DNA from: an uncultured Myxococcales bacterium
GTDB lineage: Bacteria; Myxococcota_A; Polyangia; Polyangiales; Polyangiaceae
DNA: 57,942 nt
Assembly (NCBI GenBank): GCA_937902985.1
Contig: CALFNG010000478.1
Location: 1-57,942, forward strand
Direction: 5' to 3'
Position 1 is the stretch's first letter; each line of letters starts with the position of its first letter. Below, in pieces: positions 17,892 to 26,575 of this stretch. The notes beneath the pieces are model-generated. The model searched no databases and had not been told where the DNA came from. It saw only the letters and a program-made list of their open reading frames with translations. The position numbers and the translations under genes were made by a program.

Positions 17892-19109
17892 ATGCAAGAT
17901 CAACGCGCTCGATTCGGATTCTGGAGATGCCTGTACAGCCTCGGTGTCCTCGCCAGCCTGGCGTCGACCGGATGCTCGAAGACTCCAACCCCGGGTAGCT
18001 CCCCGACCGACACACCGGCGCCCAAAGCGCCCGTCACCCTGAATGTCGTCGACGTCGCCGGTTCGCTCGCTCTTCTCCAGGACGCGATCTCGCTTTACGC
18101 CACGAAAAATCCCAACCTCGTCGACAAGGTGAACTTCACCAAGGCTCCCGCACCCGAGCTTCCGGGCAAGCTCAAAGCCATGCAGGCCGCGGGACGGAGT
18201 GACATCGATCTGGTGCTGGGCGGCACCGACATCCTGGCTGCCGGCGTCGAGCAAGGGCTCTGGACCCCGATGTTGCCCGACCACGCCGATGCGTTCCCCG
18301 GGGTCCTCGATGGATACCGCCCGCAGGCCCTGGAAATGCAGAAGCTCGCTCAAGGGCAGGCGCTGGCGGTCGTCTACATGCCGGCCGGTCCGCTCATCGA
18401 ATACAACCCGGCCAAGGTGAGCATGCCGCCCCATACGCCGGCGGAGCTGCTGGCGTGGTGCAAGGCGCACCCGAAGCGCTTCATTTACGCGCGGCCCTCC
18501 AACTCGGGACCGGGTCGTACGTTTCTGATGGGTCTTCCGTATCTGTTGCACGACTCCGATCCCAAGGACCCCATCCACGGCTGGGACAAGAGCTGGGCGT
18601 TTCTCAAAGAGCTCAATTCCTGCATCGAGTACTATCCGACCGGCACGAGCGCGACGATGAAGGAGTTTGGCGAGGGATCACGCGACATGACCGTGACTGT
18701 CCCCGGCTGGGACATCAACCCGCGTGCGCTCGGGATCGTGCCGAAGGCGTACCAGGTGGCCGCCTTTCAGGGGATGACGTGGGTGGACGACACGCAATAC
18801 CTCATGGTGCCCAAGGCGATTCCTGCCGACCGGCTCTCGGTCATCCTGGGTCTGATGAAGTTCTTGCTCGAACCTGCTCAGCAGGCGCTGACCTACGACA
18901 AGGGATATTTCTACCCCGGCCCCGCCGTCAAAGACGTCCCGCTTACGATGGCACCGCAGGCAAGTCAGGACGTTCTGCGCGAGTTTGGTCGCCCTGAATA
19001 CGATCAGTGGATGCAGCAATTCCCGCATGTGCAGCCGCTCGAGGCCAAGATGTTGGTGGCAGCTTTCCAGCACTGGGACCAGGAAATCGGTGCCCAGAGA
19101 ACCAAGTGA
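17892..19109 (+). CDS. ABC transporter substrate-binding lipoprotein
   Basis: 405-residue extracytoplasmic solute-binding protein. The signal peptide ends in a lipobox LASTGC (Cys about residue 28), then a Thr/Pro linker. The mature part resembles the spermidine/putrescine and iron-type binding proteins, closest in style to YnjB of the uncharacterised YnjBCD system: IDLVLGGTDILAAGVEQGLW, the Ala/Trp-rich TPAELLAWCKAHPKRFIY, and YQVAAFQGMTWVDDTQYLMVPK. The start ATG at 17892 gives a proper lipoprotein leader; the longer open frame does not. It is followed after 2 bases by the ATPase gene. Context with UxaC, GH79 and a porin suggests that the cargo is a uronate or uronate-containing sugar. Ligand not readable from sequence. 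Confidence 0.85.
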   Translation: MQDQRARFGFWRCLYSLGVLASLASTGCSKTPTPGSSPTDTPAPKAPVTLNVVDVAGSLALLQDAISLYATKNPNLVDKVNFTKAPAPELPGKLKAMQAAGRSDIDLVLGGTDILAAGVEQGLWTPMLPDHADAFPGVLDGYRPQALEMQKLAQGQALAVVYMPAGPLIEYNPAKVSMPPHTPAELLAWCKAHPKRFIYARPSNSGPGRTFLMGLPYLLHDSDPKDPIHGWDKSWAFLKELNSCIEYYPTGTSATMKEFGEGSRDMTVTVPGWDINPRALGIVPKAYQVAAFQGMTWVDDTQYLMVPKAIPADRLSVILGLMKFLLEPAQQALTYDKGYFYPGPAVKDVPLTMAPQASQDVLREFGRPEYDQWMQQFPHVQPLEAKMLVAAFQHWDQEIGAQRTK

Positions 19110-19111
19110 GG

Positions 19112-20296
19112 ATGAACTTGGCGCTTTCGGAGGCCAACCCCGTTGCGATGAGGACGGGCGTCGTGCAGCGGCTGGGGTCCTGGTGGACGGGCATGAACTC
19201 GGTACGCTCCGCGGTGGGCGGCGACTTCGAGGAGTTGCGTCTGGTGGGGCTCAGCCGCCACTACGGAGGAGCTCTGGCAGGACGGGTGGCAGCGCTCGAC
19301 CGGCTGACCATCACCGTTCGACGCGGCGAGTTCATCGCGCTGCTGGGCCCATCGGGCTGCGGAAAATCGACGGCCTTGAACCTGATCGCGGGCCTTCTGC
19401 AGCCCACCGGTGGCGGCATCTGGCTCGACGAAACACGGATCGACGTCCTTCCGCCCGAGCAGCGTGGCTTCGGGATGGTGTTCCAGAATTACGCTCTCTT
19501 CCCTCATCTGTCGGTCCGTCGGAACGTGGGGTTTGGATTGCTCATGCGCGGCGTTCGACGTTCCGAGGCCGATCGTCGCGTCGACCGCGCATTGGCTCTC
19601 GTCCAGCTGCACGGCCACGGCGACAAGCTTCCGGGTCAGCTATCGGGAGGACAACAGCAACGCGTCGCCATCGCCCGGGCGATCGTGGTCGAGCCACCCT
19701 TGGTCCTCATGGACGAGCCGCTGTCCAATCTCGACGCCAAGCTCCGCATCGAGACCCGCGCCGAGATCCGGCGCATTCACCGTGAACTCGGGCGTTCGAC
19801 CATCTACGTGACCCACGATCAGGACGAGGCGCTATCACTGGCCGACCGCATCGTCGTCATGCGTGCCGGCGTGGCCCAGCAGATTGCTCCGCCGCATGAG
19901 GTCTACGCGCACCCGGCCAACCTCCACGTCGCACGCTTCATGGGGTATCGCAACGTGATTGAGTTCGCCAGCGCGCCAAGGGCCCTAGGCGATCAGGTCG
20001 TGCTCGCGCGCCCCGGCCTGACATTGACGGGCACCGTTCGTCAGGACATTCAGGGACCTCGCGCGTTCGCGGCCATTCGTCCCGACGAGCTCGTCGCCCG
20101 GCGGATGCCGTCGACCGGCTCGCTCGCCGGCATCGTGGAGGGCTTCGAATACTGCGGGCGCGATTCGCTCGTCGACCTGGCCGTTGCCGATGGGGTTCGC
20201 TTGCACGTGCGCACCGACCTCCCCGTGTCCGCCGGCGATCGCCTGTACGTGACCGCACCCCCCGAGCGCGTGCTCGTCTATCCGCCGGAAGCCTAG
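19112..20296 (+). CDS. ABC transporter ATP-binding protein (MalK/PotA type)
   Basis: 394-residue ATPase of a binding-protein-dependent importer. Walker [10 protein letters not shown] is at about residues 79-87, Q-loop FQNYALFP about 124-131, signature LSGGQQQR 177-184, Walker B LVLMDEP about 197-203, and switch His in VTHDQDEA 235. A C-terminal domain of about 120 residues resembles the TOBE/OB regulatory domain of MalK- and PotA-type ATPases. An N-terminal extension of about 40 residues before the core is unusual; a later start, for example at 19148, cannot be excluded. The ATG at 19112 lies two bases after the binding-protein stop, implying one transcript. It energises the two permeases that follow. 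Confidence 0.9.
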   Translation: MNLALSEANPVAMRTGVVQRLGSWWTGMNSVRSAVGGDFEELRLVGLSRHYGGALAGRVAALDRLTITVRRGEFIALLGPSGCGKSTALNLIAGLLQPTGGGIWLDETRIDVLPPEQRGFGMVFQNYALFPHLSVRRNVGFGLLMRGVRRSEADRRVDRALALVQLHGHGDKLPGQLSGGQQQRVAIARAIVVEPPLVLMDEPLSNLDAKLRIETRAEIRRIHRELGRSTIYVTHDQDEALSLADRIVVMRAGVAQQIAPPHEVYAHPANLHVARFMGYRNVIEFASAPRALGDQVVLARPGLTLTGTVRQDIQGPRAFAAIRPDELVARRMPSTGSLAGIVEGFEYCGRDSLVDLAVADGVRLHVRTDLPVSAGDRLYVTAPPERVLVYPPEA

Positions 20297-20304
20297 CGGG
20301 TGAC

Positions 20305-21201
20305 GTGAGCATCTCGACCTCGGCTGACTCGTTGCCCGCTCGTTCGATGAAACGCTGGCGGATCGACCCGGTCGTGATGCTGGTCGCGCCGGCCACCGCG
20401 TTCCTCGTCCTCGTCTTCGCGTACCCGTTTCTTTACGGCCTCCTGCTGTCGTTTCGGCCGCTCGAGGGCGGTTGGAACGCCAACTACGTACGTTTCTTCT
20501 CCAGCGACCGTCTGTTCCCCACCATCGGGACGACTCTCGAGCTCGCGCTGCCGGCGACCGTCATCAACCTGCTCCTCGCGCTGCCCCTCGCGTATCGAAT
20601 GCGTGTCACCTCCCGCTATCAGAAGTGGGTGGCGAGCCTTCTGGTGATCCCGATCTCGCTCGGCACCGTGATGATTGCCGATGGAATGTTGACGTACCTG
20701 GGTCCCAAGGGCTGGCTTTCCCAGGTGCTGCAGGCCCTGCACCTCTACGACGGACCGATTCACCTCACGCACAACTATGCGGGGGTGCTCCTCTCGCTCA
20801 TCATCTCCGGATTTCCCTTCGTGTTTCTGCTGGTGCTGTCGTACGTGACAGGGATCGATCCCGTCCTGCCGAAGGCCGCGGCAACGCTGGGGGCCAATCC
20901 CTGGCAGCAATTTCGTCACGTGTACCTTCCGCTTCTTTCTCCGGGGCTGGCGATGGCCTTTTGCCTCGCCTTCGTGCAGGCGTTCTCGGTGTTTCCCTCG
21001 GCGGTTCTCCTGGGCGCTCCGGCGGGTCCGACGCGGGTCATCTCGATCGCAGCGTACGAGGCGGCTTTCGAGCAATACGACGACTCGATGGCGGCCTGCG
21101 CCGCCATGGTGATGGGCCTCGTGCAGCTCGCGGTGGTTTCCGCCGCGCTCTTCGCGAGACGGCTCTTTTACCGAGGCCCGGTCGTCGGAGGCAAGGGATG
21201 A
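20305..21201 (+). CDS. ABC transporter permease, first subunit
   Basis: 298-residue inner-membrane permease (BPD_transp_1 type) with six predicted helices. The first is LVAPATAFLVLVFAYPFLYG, typical of PotB/UgpA-like permeases. The coupling EAA-type loop is KAAATLGANPWQQFRHVYLPLLSPG at about 195-219, where the ATPase docks. The start is probably GTG at 20305, eight bases after the ATPase stop. Its TGA overlaps the ATG of the second permease (ATGA). Cargo is unknown but is expected to follow the binding protein. Confidence 0.9.
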   Translation: MSISTSADSLPARSMKRWRIDPVVMLVAPATAFLVLVFAYPFLYGLLLSFRPLEGGWNANYVRFFSSDRLFPTIGTTLELALPATVINLLLALPLAYRMRVTSRYQKWVASLLVIPISLGTVMIADGMLTYLGPKGWLSQVLQALHLYDGPIHLTHNYAGVLLSLIISGFPFVFLLVLSYVTGIDPVLPKAAATLGANPWQQFRHVYLPLLSPGLAMAFCLAFVQAFSVFPSAVLLGAPAGPTRVISIAAYEAAFEQYDDSMAACAAMVMGLVQLAVVSAALFARRLFYRGPVVGGKG

Positions 21202-22064
21202 GCGCAACACCTGCACCCACCCTCGTGGTCTCCAGCGGCTGGGCGATGCGCGCGTGGGGCTTCTTGCTGAACGTCATTCTCGCGTTCTTCATCGCCAACG
21301 TCGGTCTCATCGTTCTGGTGGTGGTGGTCAACTCGGTCGCGCAGCGCTGGCTCGGCACGTGGCTGCCGGAGGGGTGGACGACGGAGTGGTACACCTCCGC
21401 GTGGAAGGAGTTTCAGCTGGGGTCGGTCCTCACCGTCACGTTCGAAGTGGTGGTGATGGTGGTGGCGGTCTCCGTCGTCCTCGGAGTGCCCGCCGCCTAC
21501 GCGCTGGCGAGGCGCGAATTTCCGGGCAAACGCGCGGTCATGCTCCTCTTCCTGCTGCCGCTGATGGTCCCGCCCATGACCTACGGCCTTCCGCTGGCCA
21601 CGGTGATGTACAAAGTGGGATTGGCGGGGACCACGGCCGGAGTCGTCGTGGCAAATCTGATTCCGACGGTGCCGTTCGTCATACTCGTCATGACGCCGTT
21701 CATCGAACAGATCGACCCCAACCTGGAGTCGGCGGCACGCGTCTTCGGCGCGGGGACCGGGCGGGTGTTCCTCCATGTGCTCGTGCCGCTGCTGGCGCCG
21801 GGGATCCTGGCCGCGTCCCTTCTGGTGCTGGTACGCACCATGGCCATGTTCGAGCTCACCTTCCTCGTTGCCGGCTCGGGCTCGCAGACGCTGGTCGTCG
21901 CGCTCTACTATGCGGTCTTCGCAGCCGGAGTTCGCGCCCCGCAGTCGGTCGATGCCATGGCCGTGATTTACATGGTCCTCTCGCTCTTATGGCTGGGAAC
22001 GGCCTTGCGCTTCGTGAATCCCACGCAGCTCGTCTCGCGCGTCAAAGAGCACAAGGCGACTTGA
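21198..22064 (+). CDS. ABC transporter permease, second subunit
   Basis: 288-residue inner-membrane permease pairing with the preceding one. It shows an N-terminal helix, a periplasmic segment EGWTTEWYTSAW, then the usual helices and the coupling loop ESAARVFGAGTGRVFLHVLV. The FELTFLVAGSGSQTLVVALYYAVF region is typical of PotC-like subunits. The ATG at 21198 overlaps the stop of the first permease, so the two are translationally coupled; an open frame running much further upstream is a shadow. This closes the four-gene import operon. Confidence 0.9.
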   Translation: MSATPAPTLVVSSGWAMRAWGFLLNVILAFFIANVGLIVLVVVVNSVAQRWLGTWLPEGWTTEWYTSAWKEFQLGSVLTVTFEVVVMVVAVSVVLGVPAAYALARREFPGKRAVMLLFLLPLMVPPMTYGLPLATVMYKVGLAGTTAGVVVANLIPTVPFVILVMTPFIEQIDPNLESAARVFGAGTGRVFLHVLVPLLAPGILAASLLVLVRTMAMFELTFLVAGSGSQTLVVALYYAVFAAGVRAPQSVDAMAVIYMVLSLLWLGTALRFVNPTQLVSRVKEHKAT

Positions 22065-22137
22065 TGCGGTGCGTGCAAGGGGCCCGCCGAGGAAGATAGT
22101 CGCCGCCCGGAGGCCGGCAGTACGTGCCGTTCGACCC

Positions 22138-22156
22138 GGGGCGGGTGCCCCGCCCC
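22138..22156. terminator. GC hairpin after the ABC operon
   Basis: Arms GGGGCGGG and CCCGCCCC with a three-base loop TGC lie 74 bp after the permease stop. There is no T-tract, so it is a terminator-like hairpin rather than a textbook intrinsic terminator. It separates the ABC operon from the porin gene. Confidence 0.45.
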
Positions 22157-22408
22157 TCGGGGATGATGTAGTCCGACCAGCCCCGCTCCCAGCGAGGCGC
22201 CTGTTTTGTCTGCCAAGCGGCGGCCACCGCCTCTTTGTGTCCGCGAGCGTCGTGTCCTGAAACCACGTGGTTAGGCCACTTGACCCCCCCCGGCCACTTG
22301 CGGTACGGCTAGGGCGGATAAGGTTGTCGCGCGGGGCCCGGAGGGGGCGGGCGACGACTATCTCCCTGACAAAAGCATATTTTGCGCCTTGAAAAAGGAG
22401 TTTTGGCC
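22157..22408 (+). promoter_or_regulatory. porin upstream region with CAAAA-N5-TTTTG palindrome
   Basis: The lowest-GC spot in the gap holds CAAAAGCATATTTTG at 22370-22384, a 5-bp-arm inverted repeat that ends 24 bp before the porin ATG. It could be an operator or a start-proximal structure. A strong AAGGAG ribosome site follows at about 22395-22400. A minus-strand open frame at 22042-22266 has odd, non-homologous content and is not called. The GntR-family regulator of the locus is a candidate to bind here, but that is only inference. Confidence 0.35.
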
Positions 22409-23971
22409 ATGTCCGTAAAGCTTTTGCGAATCCTGATGGTCGCCCCGGCGGTACTCGTTGCATCCGCCGCTCACGCGCAGTCGAGCGACAAACCGCCTGC
22501 GGAAACCACTGACAAGCTGGCCGCGGAGCCGCCTCCCGCGGAGCCTACGGACAAGCCGGCCGAGTCTCGCGCAGAGGAACGGTCCAAGGAACTGACTCCC
22601 CCCCTCACCCAGCCCGCGCGACTGACTACGCTTGCAGCTCCGGTGAACCCATGGTTCGTCCGACCCTCCTTCGTCCTCAGCGCCGGCGATGCCGCGCCTT
22701 GGAAGCTGACCATCTACGGCTTCGCCGAGGGCGACATGATGGGAGACTCCACCCGTAGCTTCAACGACGGATTGAACAGCAACGTCCTCGCTCACAACGG
22801 GACGCAAGCCGGCGACAACGCGCGCCTGCAGTTCACCGCCCGAAATAGCCGCGTCGGCTTCAAGGCGAACGCACCGGAAATCGGCGGCATCCGCTCGTCG
22901 GGGGTGCTCGAGTTCGACTTGTTCGGCAATCAGCCCACCATCAACGGCGCCGGGGGCGCGGGCAATACCACCGAGGCCGCGTACTTCAACAATGCGGCGT
23001 TCCGCGTGCGGCACGCGTACGTGAGGCTGGAGGATGACTACGTCGATGTCGTGGCCGGCCAGGCCTACCACCTGCTGGGGTGGCAAAATTATTTCTTCGG
23101 AGCCACCTGCGCGTTCCTCGGCCTGCCGAACGAGTTGTTCAATCGAACGATACAGCTTCGATTGAGCCACACCTTCGGATCGGATCCGGTCAACTTCGAC
23201 GTGGCGGCCGCCGCGTTCCGTTCGGTCCAGCGCGATTCGGCGATCCCGGACTTCGAAGGCGGCCTGCGACTCGCCTTCAACAAATGGAAGGGAATCACCA
23301 CTCCGGGAAGCGGCGGGACGGGCGCATTGCCGGCCGCCATCGGATTGTCGGCTCTGGCGCGCGCATTCAAGGTGAATCAATACAATGCCGCGGCGCAGGC
23401 CCCCGGTCTGACCGCCATGGGATGGGCGGCCGCAGGTGACGTTCTCATTCCCATCATTCCGGTGATGGATAGCACCGACCGCGGCAACGCGCTGACCCTG
23501 ACGGGGGAGGGCGTGATCGGCCAGGGCGATGCGGATCAGTACACGGGCATGACCGCCGGCGCGAACGTGCCGGCGAACCTGCCGGCGCCTGCCGGCTCCG
23601 CCGCCGGTACCACCGGTGCGGCGTACACCCCGGATATCGACCCCGGACTCGTGGCATTCACCCCGAGCGGAGGCATCCAGCCCATCAAGTGGAAGTCGTT
23701 CCTCGTCGGCCTGCAGTACTACTTGCCCCCCACCGGCCGCGTCTTCGTCTCCGGGAACTTCAGCGAGGGCCACTCCGACAACATCGCGAGCCTCTTTCCG
23801 GGTTCGACGAAGGTGTTCCAGTCGTCGCTATACGCCGACGGGAATATCTTCTACGACATCACGCCGGCCGCTCGTGTTGGCGTGTCGTATCAATATGTCA
23901 AACAGACCTTCACCGACAACACCAGCGCGTACAACAATCGCTTCGAAATGACCTGGCTCTACTTCCTCTAG
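22409..23971 (+). CDS. DcaP-like outer-membrane porin
   Basis: 520-residue exported protein with a Sec signal peptide (MSVKLLRILMVAPAVLVASA, cleaved near AHAQ). A Pro/Glu-rich linker follows at about residues 25-75. The rest is an outer-membrane beta-barrel pattern of alternating hydrophobic strands starting WKLTIYGFAEGDMMGDSTRS and ending in aromatic FEMTWLYFL, the usual C-terminal barrel strand. The YGFAEGDMM and NSRVGFKANAPEIGG parts resemble DcaP-type trimeric porins for organic acids. The ATG at 22409 has AAGGAG eight bases upstream; an upstream TTG in frame is not used. Placed between the ABC importer and GH79 genes, it is probably the outer-membrane channel for the same substrate. Cargo is inferred. 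Confidence 0.75.
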   Translation: MSVKLLRILMVAPAVLVASAAHAQSSDKPPAETTDKLAAEPPPAEPTDKPAESRAEERSKELTPPLTQPARLTTLAAPVNPWFVRPSFVLSAGDAAPWKLTIYGFAEGDMMGDSTRSFNDGLNSNVLAHNGTQAGDNARLQFTARNSRVGFKANAPEIGGIRSSGVLEFDLFGNQPTINGAGGAGNTTEAAYFNNAAFRVRHAYVRLEDDYVDVVAGQAYHLLGWQNYFFGATCAFLGLPNELFNRTIQLRLSHTFGSDPVNFDVAAAAFRSVQRDSAIPDFEGGLRLAFNKWKGITTPGSGGTGALPAAIGLSALARAFKVNQYNAAAQAPGLTAMGWAAAGDVLIPIIPVMDSTDRGNALTLTGEGVIGQGDADQYTGMTAGANVPANLPAPAGSAAGTTGAAYTPDIDPGLVAFTPSGGIQPIKWKSFLVGLQYYLPPTGRVFVSGNFSEGHSDNIASLFPGSTKVFQSSLYADGNIFYDITPAARVGVSYQYVKQTFTDNTSAYNNRFEMTWLYFL

Positions 23972-23984
23972 GCGGCGGCCACCA

Positions 23985-24560
23985 GCAACAACCTTCGCTA
24001 CGGCTATCGCTGGGCGGAGCAGAACAGCTTCTACAACCACCGGGCAAGCGGGCGTGAGCAACATGCTGGCGTCGGCCCTTTGGGGCGTTCAGAACATGTT
24101 CCAGGAAGCCGAGAACGGGGCGGGCGGCTGCAACTTCCACGGCGGTGGCCAGAATCAGGACCGCAACACGTGCAACAACGGACCCTCGTCGTGCACGCTT
24201 CCCTTCCGTCTATTCCCCCATCGACGAGGTGAATAGCCAGGTCACTGCGGCGGCAGCCCTCTACTACGCGATGCTTCTGATGTCGCGTGCAGGCACCGGC
24301 ACTCTCATGTCGACTTCCGTCTCCAGCGGTGGCCTGAACGTCTTCGCGCACTCACTGCAGCTCGCGGACGGATCCACCATCGTGATCATCGTGAACAACA
24401 ACGCCAACACCGGCTTCGATGCCAAGATCAATGTCGGCACCACCGTCACTTCGGGTCTCGCCGTCTACCTGCGAGGCCCTTCCCTGGCGGCGACGACCGG
24501 AACGACGAGCGCGGCAGCCGCACCGACGTCCCGGCGCTCCAGCGACTGCGCGGCCCCCAG
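23985..24560 (+). pseudogene. GH79-like C-terminal remnant, frameshifted
   Basis: Right after the porin stop, pieces in three frames resemble the C-terminal half of the next gene. The pieces are RWAEQNSFYNH, then (shift near 24046) VSNMLASALWGVQNMFQEAEN with NFHGGG, then (shift near 24200) SVYSPIDEVNSQVTAAAALYY and LNVFAHSLQLADGSTIVIIVNN. The intact paralogue reads RLAEANSYFAHG, SALWAIDFLFDNAEN, NFHGGG, YTPINEA and SVSDGSTNVVLVNK. No start codon or catalytic acid/base region remains. It is a decayed duplicate, probably from a tandem or dispersed copy. Its limits are approximate. Confidence 0.75.
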
Positions 24561-24657
24561 GGCATCGGCGAACATGGCGAGGACGGGTCATGGGCGCATA
24601 TCTGTGCAAGCAAGGTTTTCAGTCGACCACCCCTTGTGTGTAGGTGGATCACCGTCA

Positions 24658-26325
24658 ATGACGCGTCGACTCTCCGCTTCCGCTCTCGTCACCGCGTTTG
24701 TTCTCGGCAGCGTCGCCTGCGGCGGAGGCAACTCCGGTTCCACCGAGGCCACCGAATCGGGAGCGCCGAACGGGGGCGGCTCGGGCTCCGTGGCGGCCTT
24801 CGACGCGGCGTCCCCCACCATGGGCGATTCGAGCTCTCCCCCCGTGGACGATGACGCGGGCGGCTCCGGCAGCGGTACCGACGCGGCCAGCGGCAGCGGT
24901 ACCGGGAGCGACGCGTCCAGTCCCCCCCCGGTCGGCGCGGGACTCTGGTCCAACGTGAGCAACAGTGGGCCTCCCGCCTTTTCCGGCTCGACCGTCAACG
25001 TGGACGTCACCGTGACTCCGGGGAACCCCGTCGGTCAGCTGGGCCAGGGCTTCGTCGGGCTCAGCTACGAAAAGTCCCACATGACGGACCAGTTTTTCAC
25101 GGGAACCAACGCCCCGCTGATCGCGCTGTGCAAATTGCTCGGGCCAAGCGTGGTGCGCATCGGCGGCAACTCCGTCGACAGGACCACCTGGCAGCCGACG
25201 GCGCCTGCCGCCGCCGTGAGCGCTCTCTCCAGCAGCATCGGAACCGCCGACGTGGACGGGCTCGCGAGCTTCCTGCAGGCCAGCGGGTGGAAGGTCGTTT
25301 ACGGCCTGAACTTGAAGACCTCGACGGCTCAGCTTGCCGCCGCAGAGGCCACCTACGCCGCGGCCCACATCGGCTCGAATGTCGAAGCCTTCGAGATTGG
25401 CAACGAGCCCGACCTGTACGGGACCACTTATGCGGCCTGGTCCGCCAAGTGGGATTCGTTCGGGAGCGCCATCCAGAGCTCCGTGCCGAAAGCGCCTCTG
25501 GCGGGACCTGCAACGGCCGGCGGCGGCGTCTCTGCGGCCGTGAACCTGGCGCACGACGAGGCGAGTCGCCTGACGCTCTTGACCCAGCACTACTACCGAG
25601 GGACCGGCAAGACGACGGCCGCGACCAGCGTGACCATGGCTTCGCTGGTGTCCCCCGATCCGGGATTGATCAGTGTGCTGAAGCAGCTCAGCGGGGCCGT
25701 GACCTCGAACAAGACTCCGGATGGGTTCCGGCTGGCCGAAGCGAATTCCTATTTTGCGCACGGCGCCCCCGGCGTAAGCGACGCGTTCGGGTCCGCGCTC
25801 TGGGCCATCGATTTTCTCTTCGACAACGCCGAGAACGGGTCGAGTGGAGTCAACTTTCACGGAGGCGGCGCGGGGCAGGACGGTTCGGGCCCGTTCATTT
25901 ACACGCCGATCAACGAGGCCGCCGGAGTGGTCACGGGCGCCCAGCCCATCTTTTACGGGATGCTCCTGGTCACCAGCGCCGGCCCGGGGCCGGTGCTCGA
26001 GACGGCGGTCGGGAACACGAGCCTCAATTTCACTGCCTACGCGGTGAGCGTATCGGACGGCTCGACCAATGTGGTGCTCGTGAACAAGGACGGTACGAAT
26101 GGCGTCAAGGCCAGCGTGAGTATGGGCAAATCCGCGTCGACCGCTGCCGCTGTATTCCTTGATGGCGCATCGCTCCTCGCAACTTCGGGCGTCACCTTCG
26201 CCGGCGCTCCGATCTCTCCGGCAGGCGCCTGGACGCCGACACCCGCGTGGACCGTCCCCGTCTCCGGCGAGGTGGTGTCGATCGTCGTTCCGCCGGCCAG
26301 TGCTGCCCTCGTTCATGTCGACTAG
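24658..26325 (+). CDS. GH79-like glycoside hydrolase lipoprotein (beta-glucuronidase-type)
   Basis: 555-residue predicted lipoprotein: signal peptide with lipobox GSVAC (Cys about 21), then a Ser/Gly/Asp/Pro-rich linker to about residue 95. The catalytic part is a TIM-barrel glycosidase resembling GH79 (heparanase/beta-glucuronidase). VVRIGGNSVDRTTW is near 165-178, the acid/base motif FEIGNEPD has Glu about 250, and the candidate nucleophile lies in RLAEANSYF, Glu about 361. A C-terminal beta domain follows (VSDGSTNVVLVNKDG). GH79 enzymes release glucuronic acid or 4-O-methyl-glucuronic acid, which fits the neighbouring uxaC operon and importer. Secretion and the lipid anchor imply surface action. 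A decayed copy lies just upstream. Confidence 0.75.
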   Translation: MTRRLSASALVTAFVLGSVACGGGNSGSTEATESGAPNGGGSGSVAAFDAASPTMGDSSSPPVDDDAGGSGSGTDAASGSGTGSDASSPPPVGAGLWSNVSNSGPPAFSGSTVNVDVTVTPGNPVGQLGQGFVGLSYEKSHMTDQFFTGTNAPLIALCKLLGPSVVRIGGNSVDRTTWQPTAPAAAVSALSSSIGTADVDGLASFLQASGWKVVYGLNLKTSTAQLAAAEATYAAAHIGSNVEAFEIGNEPDLYGTTYAAWSAKWDSFGSAIQSSVPKAPLAGPATAGGGVSAAVNLAHDEASRLTLLTQHYYRGTGKTTAATSVTMASLVSPDPGLISVLKQLSGAVTSNKTPDGFRLAEANSYFAHGAPGVSDAFGSALWAIDFLFDNAENGSSGVNFHGGGAGQDGSGPFIYTPINEAAGVVTGAQPIFYGMLLVTSAGPGPVLETAVGNTSLNFTAYAVSVSDGSTNVVLVNKDGTNGVKASVSMGKSASTAAAVFLDGASLLATSGVTFAGAPISPAGAWTPTPAWTVPVSGEVVSIVVPPASAALVHVD

Positions 26326-26460
26326 TGCACCGATTCTACGGGAGTGACGGGTAGAGACGGTGGAGCTTGATCAGGTGCGTCTGAAATTGGTCAATCAGGT
26401 CGGCTGCTTGTCACAGACCGTCCAGCGCCTCTCGAGCCGCTCGAGGGGCCCGCCGCGCTA

Positions 26461-26496
26461 GGAGTTCCTATGCTCCTTGGAGTTCCTACGCTCCAC
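26461..26496. repeat. two tandem 18-bp repeats (GGAGTTCCTAYGCTCC)
   Basis: GGAGTTCCTATGCTCC at 26461-26476 repeats with one change at 26479-26494. Each unit begins GGAG and ends CTCC, so each can form a small hairpin. It lies between the ends of the convergent GH79 and histidine kinase genes. No gene is seen in the surrounding 250 bp. Confidence 0.6.
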
Positions 26497-26575
26497 ACCG
26501 TCCCTTGTGACACGTTGAGCGGCCTTTTGCGCCGTTTTGCGGGCGTCCAGCGCAAGGACCGCCCTTAAGGCGCCT

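Noticed and set aside
22042-22266. 74-codon minus-strand frame with WSDYIIPEGRGTRPG
   Set aside because: Looks slightly protein-like but overlaps the permease end and a GC hairpin, and has no clear start site. Possibly a gene remnant; not supported.
24655-26316. 553-codon minus-strand frame opposite the GH79-like gene
   Set aside because: Arg/Gly-rich shadow; the plus strand has a lipobox and glycosidase motifs.
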